Shown here: in pieces, positions 16,587-24,963 of the stretch
Numbering within the stretch: the stretch's first letter is position 1
Layout of the letters: each line of letters begins with the position of its first letter
NCBI GenBank assembly: GCA_014360645.1
Contig: JACIXD010000019.1
Location: forward strand, 1-62,073
DNA length: 62,073 nucleotides
Direction: 5' to 3'
Origin: Actinomycetota bacterium
GTDB lineage: Bacteria; Actinomycetota; Geothermincolia; Geothermincolales; RBG-13-55-18
Notes under the pieces: generated by a model
Told to the model about the DNA's origin: nothing
Database searches by the model: none
What the model saw: the letters and a program-made list of their open reading frames with translations, nothing else
Made by a program: the position numbers and the translations under genes

Positions 16587-16766
16587 GCGGTGCTCCTTTC
16601 GACTGAACGTGCCCAAAGGCTGGCGGTCAAACTCTCCGGCCCGCTTCTTCCTCCTTCCCCGCGGGATGTCCGAGTGCGATGAATCCTGCGGCTTTATCGC
16701 CGGCTGCCCGTGCCGGTACGGAAAGACTCGATCCCGCCTTCCCCCTTGCCCCCCTTGAGTGTGGGT

Positions 16767-17627
16767 TCAGAACTCGCCCGATCCCAGCAGCCAGTCCACG
16801 TACTCCTTCAGGGGCTCCAGGTAATGCCGCGCGGGCGGGAACCCCTGCAGGCGCAGGTTGAGGTTGTCCAGGGGAGAATAGGGAGGGCGCGGGCAGGGCA
16901 GGCCGAGATCCGCGTAGACGATGGGCTCCACGGGGATATCGGTCAACCCCGCCGTCTCCACGATCTGGCGCGCGAACTCATAGCGCGAGCAGACCCCGGA
17001 GTTGGTGGCGTGATAGAGGCCGTATTTCCCGGACAGGCAGACGTCGCGTATGATGCGCGCCAGGTCGCCGGTGTAGGTGGGCGTCCCCACCTCGTCGGTG
17101 ACCACGCGCAGGGAGCCCTTCTCCCTGGCGTTGCGGAGGATGCTTTTCACGAAGTTTCGCTTGCCGTGCCTGCCGAACAGCCACTGGGTGCGGAAGACGA
17201 ACCAGCGCGGCAGCAGCGAGGCGGTATAGCGCTCCGAGGCCAGTTTCGCCTTGCCGTAAACCCCCTGGGGGTTGGGCTCGTCGAACTCGTTGTAGGCCGA
17301 CCCCTTCCTTCCGTCGAACACGTAGTCGGAGCTCACGAAGGCCAGGGGGCAGTCCACCTGCTGGCAGGCCAGTACCAGGTTTTGGTTGCCGGCGAAGTTC
17401 ACGCGCAGGGAGGGTTCCGGGTCGAGCTCGGCGCCGTCGGCGTCCAGGTCAGCGGCGGTGTTCACGAGGAGGTCCGGCTTTAGGGAGGGGATCTTTTCCA
17501 TCACCAGCGCGTGGTCGGTGATGTCCAGGTCGAGGTCGAAGCCGAGCACCTCCGCGCCTATCTCACGGAAGGCCTCCACCAAGTCCCTGCCGAGTTGTCC
17601 TTCCGCCCCGCATATCACCACGCGCAT
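16767..17627 (-). CDS. rmlD: dTDP-4-dehydrorhamnose reductase (RmlD) family
   Basis: A 286-residue NAD(P)-dependent reductase of the extended SDR family. GAEGQLGRDL near residue 7 is the nucleotide loop, SSDYVFDG is the RmlD hallmark with the catalytic Ser/Thr region, and VYGKAKLASE carries the Y-x-x-x-K pair. FRTQWLFG and EVGTPTYTGDLAR are also family blocks. The ATG at 17627 is chosen because AGGGGAGGACGCG precedes it. It would make dTDP-L-rhamnose for surface polysaccharide; an RmlC-like epimerase lies 2.4 kb away but not in the same operon. Confidence 0.85.
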   Translation of the reverse strand: MRVVICGAEGQLGRDLVEAFREIGAEVLGFDLDLDITDHALVMEKIPSLKPDLLVNTAADLDADGAELDPEPSLRVNFAGNQNLVLACQQVDCPLAFVSSDYVFDGRKGSAYNEFDEPNPQGVYGKAKLASERYTASLLPRWFVFRTQWLFGRHGKRNFVKSILRNAREKGSLRVVTDEVGTPTYTGDLARIIRDVCLSGKYGLYHATNSGVCSRYEFARQIVETAGLTDIPVEPIVYADLGLPCPRPPYSPLDNLNLRLQGFPPARHYLEPLKEYVDWLLGSGEF

Positions 17628-17930
17628 CGCGTCCTCCCCTTGACTTCTCACGCAGACCGGGATCCGTCGCGCAACACGGGAGCGGAGCTCTTGACAAGCC
17701 TGCGCCGCTTCGCCCGTTGAGCACGAGCCCCGCATCAGCTTTCCGCGTTACGTAAACATATTATCAGCATCGGCTCTTCTCCCGTAAGCACGACGAACGG
17801 GGAAGAAGGCTTCGGTGGTTATGAAGCCGGGCGCTCCGCCGGGGTCCGCCGACGGGAACGTGAGACGCTCCTCCGTTTCGACCATGCGCTGTGAGCAGGA
17901 ACCGGAAAACGGCTGGGTGTGTTCGGCGCG
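17628..17930. other. intergenic between the kinase and rmlD, no gene recognised
   Basis: On the minus strand GATAAT near 17760 could be a -10 box for rmlD; no convincing -35 was seen. Confidence 0.35.
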
Positions 17931-19685
17931 TTATGTCCCATGTCCGGGGCTGACCCCATGGCGTTTGATGTGCATGCAGGCGGAGTAGGTGAAGAGGGAC
18001 GAGACCAGCGCCAGCCAGTAGCCCCATCCCACCCCCGCGAGGGTCCCGGCGAAGTTGAGGCCGGCGGCCTTCTGGTAACCGATGCCCCCGAACACCCTCA
18101 AGCCCAGGAAGAGGAGCACCAGGAGTACGCACAGCAGACACAGGGCGCGCATCAAGCCCTCCCATATGCGCGACTTTCCCGCCCCCAGCAGCAACAGGGC
18201 GTTCGCTCCCCAGGCCAGGGCCACCAGCGCCGCCACCGCCATGCCCTCCGGAAAGGTGATGCCCAGCAGGGCACGGGAGGGGTTGAGTCCTTTCCCTATC
18301 CACGGGAACATGGCCGAGGCCATGAGAACGGCGCCCGCGGCGAGGAGCGCCCCGCTCCAGCGTAGCGCTTCGGGAGGTCCGAGGGAGGCGATCCCGCTTC
18401 CCCCACCCTCCCGCGTTACGGTCGAGGGAAGCGGGTGCGTCCGGAGGTCGGCGGAGGGACGCCACGCGGCGGAGCGCGGCGCGGCCTCCTCCCCAGCCTC
18501 CGCGGCCAATCTCCTCTCCACGTGCTCCAGGGAGGCGGGAGGGACGTCGGTGCGGTAGCGCCGTTCCAGTTCCTGCCATGAACTCTCCGCCGCTGCCCTG
18601 CCCCCCGGACCACCTCCGCCCGGACCGCCGCCGTGTCCCGGTACGGGTCTATGCCCCACGGCGGACCTTTCCGCCCCTTCCCGGTCTTCCTCGCCGTGAT
18701 AGATGCGTGCGATGAGTTCTCTCCATTCCCTGTCCCGGCGAAAGTCCGGCCCCGCCGCTTCTCCGCTCGCCTGCATCTCCTGCAGGTCCAGCCCCCTGGC
18801 GGCCTCCAACTCGCTGCGCAGGGCTTCCCGCTTGTCGAACCTCTCCTCGCCCTCGGGGGCCGTGGCCATCCCCAGCTCGGAACGTACCCGCATGAGGTCG
18901 TCCTTGAACTCCCCCATGTCCTTGTAACGCCGTTCCGGGTCTTTCTCCAGAGCGCGGTTGATGATGTGCACCAGGCTCATGGGAACGTCGTCCCGGTACT
19001 CCAACAGCGACACGGGATCCTCGCCCGCCACGCGGTAGATGATGGCGTAGTCGTTCTCGGCGTCGAAAGGCCGTTTCCCGGCGAGGGCCTCGTAGAGGGT
19101 TACGCCCAGCGAGAAGATATCCACGCGGTGGTCGTAGGGCATCCCCCTGACCATCTCCGGCGCTATGTAGTTGGGGGTGCCCATGATCACGTCGGTATGG
19201 GTACGGTCGCTCACCTTGAGCATCTTGGCGATGCCGAAGTCCGCCACCTTGACGTTGCCGTTCTCGAGCACGAAGATGTTGTCCGGCTTGATGTCCCGGT
19301 GGACGATGCCGTGGGAATGCGCATAGTGGAGGGCGTCTCCGATCATGGGGGCCATGCTCAGCACCTCCTCCACGGAGAGCGAGCGCTCCGCGAGGACGTC
19401 CCGCAGCGTCTTGCCTTCCAGGTATTCCATGACGATGAACTGCCGCTCCCCCGCGGAGATGATGTCGTGCACGGTAAGGATGTGGGGATGGGAGAGGCGG
19501 GCCGCAGCCCTGGCCTCGAGGCGGAACCGCTCCCTCAGCTCCTCCTTTTCCTTTTCGTCGAGATATTCGGGAACGGCGAGCTCCTTCAGGGCTACGTCCC
19601 TGTCCAGCAGGTCATCATGGGCCAGGTATACCCGCCCCATGGCGCCGCGCCCAGTCTCCCTGACGATACGGTATCTCGCCGCCAT
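17931..19685 (-). CDS. Ser/Thr protein kinase with C-terminal membrane domain
   Basis: This protein is 584 residues long. The kinase domain (about 5-265) has GRGAMGRVY (P-loop), VALKE (Lys), HRDIKPDN (catalytic loop), DFGIAK and GTPNYIAPE, so it is predicted to be active. A Gly/Pro-rich linker follows (about 300-450), then about four transmembrane helices. No PASTA or other sensor domain is seen. The last eight residues (GVSPGHGT) and the stop are encoded by a REP-like repeat. The ATG at 19685 is preferred over one eleven codons upstream because the kinase fold starts directly after it and GGGAGAG is nearby. Confidence 0.9.
   Translation of the reverse strand: MAARYRIVRETGRGAMGRVYLAHDDLLDRDVALKELAVPEYLDEKEKEELRERFRLEARAAARLSHPHILTVHDIISAGERQFIVMEYLEGKTLRDVLAERSLSVEEVLSMAPMIGDALHYAHSHGIVHRDIKPDNIFVLENGNVKVADFGIAKMLKVSDRTHTDVIMGTPNYIAPEMVRGMPYDHRVDIFSLGVTLYEALAGKRPFDAENDYAIIYRVAGEDPVSLLEYRDDVPMSLVHIINRALEKDPERRYKDMGEFKDDLMRVRSELGMATAPEGEERFDKREALRSELEAARGLDLQEMQASGEAAGPDFRRDREWRELIARIYHGEEDREGAERSAVGHRPVPGHGGGPGGGGPGGRAAAESSWQELERRYRTDVPPASLEHVERRLAAEAGEEAAPRSAAWRPSADLRTHPLPSTVTREGGGSGIASLGPPEALRWSGALLAAGAVLMASAMFPWIGKGLNPSRALLGITFPEGMAVAALVALAWGANALLLLGAGKSRIWEGLMRALCLLCVLLVLLFLGLRVFGGIGYQKAAGLNFAGTLAGVGWGYWLALVSSLFTYSACMHIKRHGVSPGHGT
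17933..17959 (+). repeat. REP-like 27-bp repeat, copy 2
   Basis: Same 27-bp sequence as 24987-25013 and inverse of 14640-14666. It overlaps the 3' end of the kinase gene. Confidence 0.85.
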
Positions 19686-19840
19686 CTTTCTCTCCCGCCC
19701 ACGATAACTCGCGTTCACCCCGCTTTATCGGACGCGGCGGCGATGAACATGAGCGGAACCGCGCTCGCATTCTCCCGCGAACTCGCCTCGCCCGTTCCGC
19801 GAAATCCGGGACACGGCGGAAGCATGCCGCATCGTCTCGA

Positions 19841-19996
19841 CAGGCGCTTTCGCGGTTGAAAAAACCGGTAGGCCGCCCTGTCATTCAGACAGACCAAGCA
19901 ATTACGACAAGAAGAAAAGAGGGGTTATCTCCCGGATGTTCGAGCAAGGGGCGATCTCCCAGATCTTCGACCTTGGAACCATGATACTGCGTCCGG
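19841..19996. repeat. dispersed intergenic repeat, copy 3 (diverged)
   Basis: Shares blocks in the same order with 10261-10382, including GGTTGAAAAA, GACAGACCAAGCA, ATCTCCC and TACTGCGTC. The rest of 19686-20074 shows no gene. Confidence 0.65.
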
Positions 19997-20074
19997 TCTC
20001 CGGAGGCGCACTCCGGAGGCGAAAGGTTGCCGCTGGGCGTCATCCACGCTAACCTAGACGGGAGGTGATGCTCG

Positions 20075-20566
20075 ATGGAAGAGACGTATCCTGAAGCGAT
20101 AGAGGGAGTGGTCGTAAAACCCCTGGTACGCCACTGCGACGAGCGGGGATACCTCCTGGAGGTGGCCAGGGACGACGACGGGCTGCTGGAACGCTTCGGG
20201 CAGAGCACCTTCACCCTCACCTATCCCGGGGTGATCAAAGCCTTCCACTGGCACCGCAAACAGCACGACCTCTGGTTCGTGTCCCAGGGCGAAGCCCGGG
20301 TGGTGCTACACGACCTACGGGAGGATTCTCCCACCTACCGGCGCACCCAGGTCATCTTCACGGGAGAGCACCTGCCCCTGGTCATCCTCATCCCGCCCGG
20401 GGTGGCACACGGCTACCAGGTCCTGGGGGACCGTCCCGTGGGCCTTTTCTACCACACCACCCGCTCCTACGATCCCTCCAGCCCCGACGAGGAGCGCATC
20501 CCCTACGACGACCCCTCCATCGGCTTCGACTGGAGTGAGGGGTCGGTTTATCGATCTGGTAATTAA
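20075..20566 (+). CDS. dTDP-4-dehydrorhamnose 3,5-epimerase (RmlC)-like cupin
   Basis: A 163-residue double-stranded beta-helix protein of the RmlC family: VVKPLVRHCDERGYLLEV, then TYPGVIKAFHWHRKQHDLWFVSQG (the His-rich core), LIPPGVAHGYQVLGD and FYHTTRSYDP. It is a little shorter than standard RmlC. It would epimerise dTDP-4-keto sugars, or be a related sugar-nucleotide cupin. GGGAGGTGATGCTCG lies before the ATG. The gene stands alone and ends at a strong palindrome. Confidence 0.82.
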   Translation: MEETYPEAIEGVVVKPLVRHCDERGYLLEVARDDDGLLERFGQSTFTLTYPGVIKAFHWHRKQHDLWFVSQGEARVVLHDLREDSPTYRRTQVIFTGEHLPLVILIPPGVAHGYQVLGDRPVGLFYHTTRSYDPSSPDEERIPYDDPSIGFDWSEGSVYRSGN

Positions 20567-20632
20567 CCCCATGATTGTCCATCTGATCCTGCATACCGTC
20601 GAGGATTCTGGATCAGCTACCTGACCCAACTG

Positions 20633-20660
20633 GAAAGGGCCCCCGGAGGGGCCCTTTCCG
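20633..20660. terminator. bidirectional terminator between convergent genes
   Basis: A perfect 12-bp stem, GGAAAGGGCCCC/GGGGCCCTTTCC, with a CGGA loop lies between the RmlC-like gene and the leftward SdrD-like gene. T-tracts are short. Confidence 0.6.
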
Positions 20661-20746
20661 CAGCGGTGTGACGTTACATCCTCATGTCACGGCGGCCGCG
20701 CGAACGCTCCCGTTGCCGCCGCGCCCTTTACATTACCTTTACATTA

Positions 20747-23700
20747 TTAACGCTTACCCAGTTGCTCCTGGCGCCTGGGGCGCAGCCCAAGGGCCAGGAA
20801 GGCCAGCCCGAGCATCATGAGCGCCGCGGCCGAGACCAGCAGGGGATACTGTTCCAGGCCGGTCCTGGGAAGGGTGCCGGTGGCACCCCCGGTCTCGGGA
20901 CTCTCGGGCGTGACCACCTCGCCTCCCACCTCCACCTCGGCGTTGAGGAAGTCGATGCCCGTCTTCTCCTCGCCGGGAACCAGTTTCACCGCCACGCTCT
21001 CGTCGCTTATGGAGCTCATCTTCTCGGGATCGAACTCCTCGGTCACCGTATAGTCGCCCGCCTCAAGGAGCAGGAAGGCGTAGCTGCCGTCGGCCCCGGT
21101 GACGGTCTGTATGCTTACGGCGTCCCCGCCGAGGGTCTTGCCGTCGAGCTTGACGGTCACCCCGGCTCCCGGCTTGTCCTTGGTCTCATCGATGAGGCCG
21201 TCGCCGTCGTCCAGCCACTTGTTGCCCTCGATGCTGCCGTAGGGGGCGTTGGCGAAGATCACCGCGATGCTCTCGCCCGGTCCCACCACCACGGGGTCTA
21301 TGGCCGTGGGGCGGGTGGCGTAATATCCCGCCGGGACCTTCTCCTCCACCCGGTATTCCCCAGGCAGCAGGTTCCGGAAGAGGAAGGCGCCGTCCTCGCC
21401 GCTCACCGTCTTCGCCAGGGCTTCCGTCTCTCCCAGGCCGGTGAGGGTTATCTCCACGCCCTCAAGCCCGGGCTCGCCCTCATCCCGCGCTCCGTCGCCG
21501 TCCAGGTCGAGGAACTTGAGGCCTTCGATGCGCCCGTAGGGGCAGTTCCCGAAGTCCACCACCGCTCCCTCTCCGGCCGAGAGCTCCACGGCCACGCTGA
21601 CGGGAGTGCAGGCGAAGTAGCCTTCCATACCCTCCTCCATCACCGTATAGGCACCGGGCTTGAGGTCAGTGAAGGAGTAGGCACCGTCCTCGCCGGTGAC
21701 CGCGGTTCCTACCAGCTCCACGGGCGGATTGCCCTCGAAGAGCTTAATGGTGACGCCGGCTATCATCACCGTCTCAGATTCGCCCCAGATGCCGTCGGCG
21801 TTGGCGTCAAGCCATTTCTTTCCGGAGATGGACCCGAAGGGAGCGTTCCCGAAGAAGACCTCCTCGGTCTCGCCGGGATCCACTTCGACCACGATGGACA
21901 CCGGGCCCGTGGGGTAGTACCCGGGGGCCGTGGACTCGTCCACCGCCACCACGTAGATCCCCGGCACCAGATCCTGGAAGCAGAACCTGCCTCCGCCGGC
22001 GGTAACCGTGCTATACGCGCCGCCGTTGAGCTTGATGGTCACCCCGTCCAGGCCTTCCTCGCCCTCGTCCATGGCTCCGTTCTGGTTCATGTCCAGGTAC
22101 TTGACGCCGCAGATGGCGCCGTAGCGGCAGTTGAGGAAGTCCAGTCCCTCCACGGGAACACCGCCCTTGAGGTCCACGTAGTCGTGGGCACCGTCATCGG
22201 GATTGGTGGGAAACCACCCCGCGGGCAGCACCTCCACCACCCGGTACTCTCCGGGGAGCAGACCGGTGAAGGAGTAGGAGCCGTCCTCGGCGGTTTCGGC
22301 GGTGGCTTTCAAGACGTCGCCCTGCCAGAGCTGGATGGTCACCCCCGCCAGCGGGGACTCGCCATCGTCCAGTTTACCGTTGTGGTTCAGGTCTTCCCAC
22401 TTACTGCCGGAGATGGAGAGGTAGCGGCTGTTGAGGAAGTCCAGTCCCTCCACGTTGTCCCCGCAGCCCACCTCGATGCCTTCGTATATGCCGCCGGCGG
22501 GGCTGGTGGGATACCAGCCATCGGGGAGCACCTCCTTCACGGTATAGACGCCGTCCAGGAGGTCTTCAAAGAAATAGCTGCCGTCCTCGGCGGTTTCGGC
22601 GGTGGCTTTCAAGACGTCGCCCTGCCAGAGCTGGATGGTCACCCCCGCCACCGGGGGCTCCAGGGCTTCCTTCTTGCCGTTGTGGTTCAGGTCCTCGTAC
22701 TTGTGGCCCGAGATATGGAAGTTACGGGCGATGGGGATCTCCACCTGCTTCCACCAGCAGAAGGGGCAGCGCAGGTAGAGCTGGTCGCGCACCGTGCCCG
22801 CGGTGGCGTGCCATCCCTCGGGTACGGTTATCTCCACCGCGTATTCGGACCATCCCATTCCCGAGTAGTTCAAAGGAAGGTTCATCCAGCCCGCCCATCC
22901 CGCGGGATAGGGGGGCATGATGAAGCCGAAAGGCGCGAATATGCCGTAGGCTCCCGGCCCCGAGTACTTCTGGTAAGGGCCGTCGTAGCCGTTGGCGGGG
23001 ATCCATTCTCCACCCGAGACATGGTAGAGGCTCACCGGCACCCCGCTCACCAGCGGCTCGCCCTGGTCGGCCACGCCGTTGCAGTTGACGTCCTCGACCA
23101 CCAGCACTTCCACTACACCGTAGGAGCAGGGCGGCCTGCCGGGCTTGTTGCAGAAGTCCACCCCGGTGACGTCCTGTCCCTCGGGCACCGTCACGCAGAC
23201 GCTGGTGGGGGAGCAGGGCTCGGTGTTGTCGGGCTCGATCTCCTTGACGGTGTACTCCCCGGGCTCGAGGTCCGCGAAGGAATAGCTGCCGTCCGCGGCG
23301 GTGGTAGTGGTGCCCTTCTTCGTGCCGCCCTGCCAGAGCTCGATGGTCACCCCGCCGAGGCCCTGCTTGTCCGAGAGGTCACCGTCGCCGTCGGGGTCCA
23401 GCCACTTGTGCCCGGAGATGGAGCCCTTGAGCGCCACGTTGGGGGCGTTGCCGAAGTACTTGGTGACCTTCTGCCCTAAGCATATATCGAAGGTGTAGGA
23501 GGCTGGAGTGGTCGCGTGGTAGCCATCGGGGATCACTTCGCTCACCGTGTGGCTTCCGACCGGCACTTCACTGTAGATTACCTTGCCGTCCGTGCCGGTC
23601 ACCTTGGGGTTGCCGCCGTCGAGGAGGATGGTGACGCCCTGCATACCCGTCTCCCCGGTATCTTTCTTGCCGTTCGCGTTGGCATCCAGGAACTTGATGA

Positions 23701-24091
23701 CCTCCAGCCTTCCGTAGCACAGGATGTCGGCTCCCGTCTCAGGATAGGCCGTGGCCTGAGGGGCGGCATGCGTTCCCTCCGCGCCGGCCTCCTCCAGGTC
23801 GGCCGGACCCGCCTGGTCCCCGAGCTCTTCTCCCTCCGGCAGGTCCGCCGTCGCGGAAGCCTCTTTCTCTCCGGGTTCCGCGTCAGCCTCTTCCTCCGCT
23901 ATCTGCTCTCCCGGAGCGCCCTCCGTGAGCTCGGCGGTGGTCGGCTCCGCCGCCCCCGTCATCACGCTGCGACCCATCGCGGAAGTCAGCCTGCCGCCTC
24001 CCGCGAGCGCGGATACGATCCCTCCCAGGAGCGTAACCAGGACCAGAGCGGTGATGGATGCGAGGGCCAAAAACCTTCTCGACCTGTCCAT
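20747..24091 (-). CDS. SdrD-type B-repeat surface protein with LPRTG sortase anchor
   Basis: A protein of 1,114 residues. A signal sequence (RRFLALASITALVLVTLLGG) is followed by an acidic stretch and then about nine SdrD B-like/prealbumin-type repeats. Each opens with a G-x-I-x-G-x-K-[WFY]-x-D-x-[DN]-x-[DN]-G calcium-loop pattern and continues GVTIxLxxG...DGSYxFxxLxPGxYTVxE. One repeat (near 22720-23130 in DNA) is diverged and longer. The C-terminus has LPRTG, a hydrophobic helix and RPRRQEQLGKR, a complete sortase signal. It is predicted to be a wall-anchored adhesin or stalk. GGAGGTGACG precedes ATG 24091. A structured leader lies 260 bp upstream. No sortase gene is in the window. Confidence 0.93.
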   Translation of the reverse strand: MDRSRRFLALASITALVLVTLLGGIVSALAGGGRLTSAMGRSVMTGAAEPTTAELTEGAPGEQIAEEEADAEPGEKEASATADLPEGEELGDQAGPADLEEAGAEGTHAAPQATAYPETGADILCYGRLEVIKFLDANANGKKDTGETGMQGVTILLDGGNPKVTGTDGKVIYSEVPVGSHTVSEVIPDGYHATTPASYTFDICLGQKVTKYFGNAPNVALKGSISGHKWLDPDGDGDLSDKQGLGGVTIELWQGGTKKGTTTTAADGSYSFADLEPGEYTVKEIEPDNTEPCSPTSVCVTVPEGQDVTGVDFCNKPGRPPCSYGVVEVLVVEDVNCNGVADQGEPLVSGVPVSLYHVSGGEWIPANGYDGPYQKYSGPGAYGIFAPFGFIMPPYPAGWAGWMNLPLNYSGMGWSEYAVEITVPEGWHATAGTVRDQLYLRCPFCWWKQVEIPIARNFHISGHKYEDLNHNGKKEALEPPVAGVTIQLWQGDVLKATAETAEDGSYFFEDLLDGVYTVKEVLPDGWYPTSPAGGIYEGIEVGCGDNVEGLDFLNSRYLSISGSKWEDLNHNGKLDDGESPLAGVTIQLWQGDVLKATAETAEDGSYSFTGLLPGEYRVVEVLPAGWFPTNPDDGAHDYVDLKGGVPVEGLDFLNCRYGAICGVKYLDMNQNGAMDEGEEGLDGVTIKLNGGAYSTVTAGGGRFCFQDLVPGIYVVAVDESTAPGYYPTGPVSIVVEVDPGETEEVFFGNAPFGSISGKKWLDANADGIWGESETVMIAGVTIKLFEGNPPVELVGTAVTGEDGAYSFTDLKPGAYTVMEEGMEGYFACTPVSVAVELSAGEGAVVDFGNCPYGRIEGLKFLDLDGDGARDEGEPGLEGVEITLTGLGETEALAKTVSGEDGAFLFRNLLPGEYRVEEKVPAGYYATRPTAIDPVVVGPGESIAVIFANAPYGSIEGNKWLDDGDGLIDETKDKPGAGVTVKLDGKTLGGDAVSIQTVTGADGSYAFLLLEAGDYTVTEEFDPEKMSSISDESVAVKLVPGEEKTGIDFLNAEVEVGGEVVTPESPETGGATGTLPRTGLEQYPLLVSAAALMMLGLAFLALGLRPRRQEQLGKR

Positions 24092-24351
24092 GAACGTCAC
24101 CTCCGCTTTCCTGCTCTCTCGTCTGCAGGGACGCTTTCTTCGCGCCTCTCCGCGCGGCACGAATGGGGATCGAGGTGAGGGATCTCCGGATGATCCCCGG
24201 AGTCAGGGAAGGCTTCTGCCCTGTGGTCTGCCAACGCTTATGCCGAGTCAGTCTTGGTCGCGACCGGAAAGCCTGCCCCTTTTCCAGCCCCTCTAGCCCC
24301 TTTTGCGTCCTCCCTTTTGCCTCACCTCTTTTTGCATCCGTCACTTGTATG

Positions 24352-24475
24352 AAAAAACCCGACCGCCTGAGACGATCGGGCCGGTTTCACCACTAGCTCC
24401 CCGCAACCCAGGTGACCACGTCACGCGCTGCGGATCATCGCTTCCCTATCGTGAGCAAGTATTCTTTTGTCTTCT
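24352..24475 (-). ncRNA. structured leader RNA or small RNA upstream of the SdrD-like gene
   Basis: On the minus strand a promoter (24483-24509) is followed by about 124 nt. This contains a nested hairpin (24401-24433: outer CCGCA/TGCGG, inner GTGAC-gtg-GTCAC) and a terminator with an 8-bp CCCGAtCG/CGgTCGGG stem (24358-24380) plus TTTTTT (24352-24357). It could be a riboswitch or attenuator for the surface protein, or a separate small RNA. I could not match a known riboswitch class. Confidence 0.55.
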
Positions 24476-24482
24476 CTTGATC

Positions 24483-24509
24483 ATTATACCAGAAAAAACC
24501 GTATTGCAA
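24483..24509 (-). promoter_or_regulatory. promoter of the leader RNA / SdrD-like gene
   Basis: TTGCAA (24504-24509), a 15-bp spacer and TGGTATAAT (extended -10; TATAAT at 24483-24488). Confidence 0.65.
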
Positions 24510-24558
24510 ACCTCCTTCTGTATGATTGCGTTGTTACTATATTGTTACAAATCCGGCG

Positions 24559-24663
24559 TGCGTTGAGCGCTCCGCAAGGCGATGCGGGGCCTCGCCCTCG
24601 GTGAAGCGATATTCGGATCATCTCATCCAGGTGTGCGTTGAGCGCTCCGCAAGGCGATGCGGG
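24559..24663. repeat. paired direct repeat of about 31 bp, period 74
   Basis: Units at 24559-24589 and 24633-24663 are identical (core TTGAGCGCTCCGCAAGGCG), separated by 43 bp. Confidence 0.85.
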
Positions 24664-24768
24664 ACGGGACGGAAGGATCTTGCCGCCGCTCGCGGAACCC
24701 GCCGCTTCAGGTTCCCGCTCACCACTCAAGAGTCCTCCGTGACACCGGTCCACGGACAGCGGTGGGGG

Positions 24769-24876
24769 CTGAGGCCGGCGTGGTCCGCGTCAGGCCACCG
24801 TGTCTCCATGCAGCTGGGTATGGTGGCTTGCCCCTGTATCGCTGAGGCCGGTATGGTCCGCGTCAGGCCACTGTGT
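24769..24876. repeat. paired direct repeat of 35 bp, period 73
   Basis: Units at 24769-24803 and 24842-24876 differ at three positions (core TGGTCCGCGTCAGGCCAC), separated by 38 bp. No gene is recognised elsewhere in 24510-24963. Confidence 0.85.
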
Positions 24877-24963
24877 GACCGCGCTGGATAAGCTCCGCGC
24901 CGCGCGGAAAACTGGGCCCGCCGGGCCGGTATCATGCGAAGAGTCGGGCAGGCGCCTCTCTCT

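Noticed and set aside
20684-23479. A 931-codon rightward frame opposite the SdrD-like gene
   Set aside because: The B-repeat protein on the other strand has signal, repeats and LPRTG; the antisense product has no domain.
24100-24345. Possible c-di-GMP (GEMM) riboswitch suggested by GGACGCAAAAGG on the minus strand
   Set aside because: The flanking GGCAAA...GACGCAAAGC hairpin with GNRA loop and the 3' helix could not be drawn.
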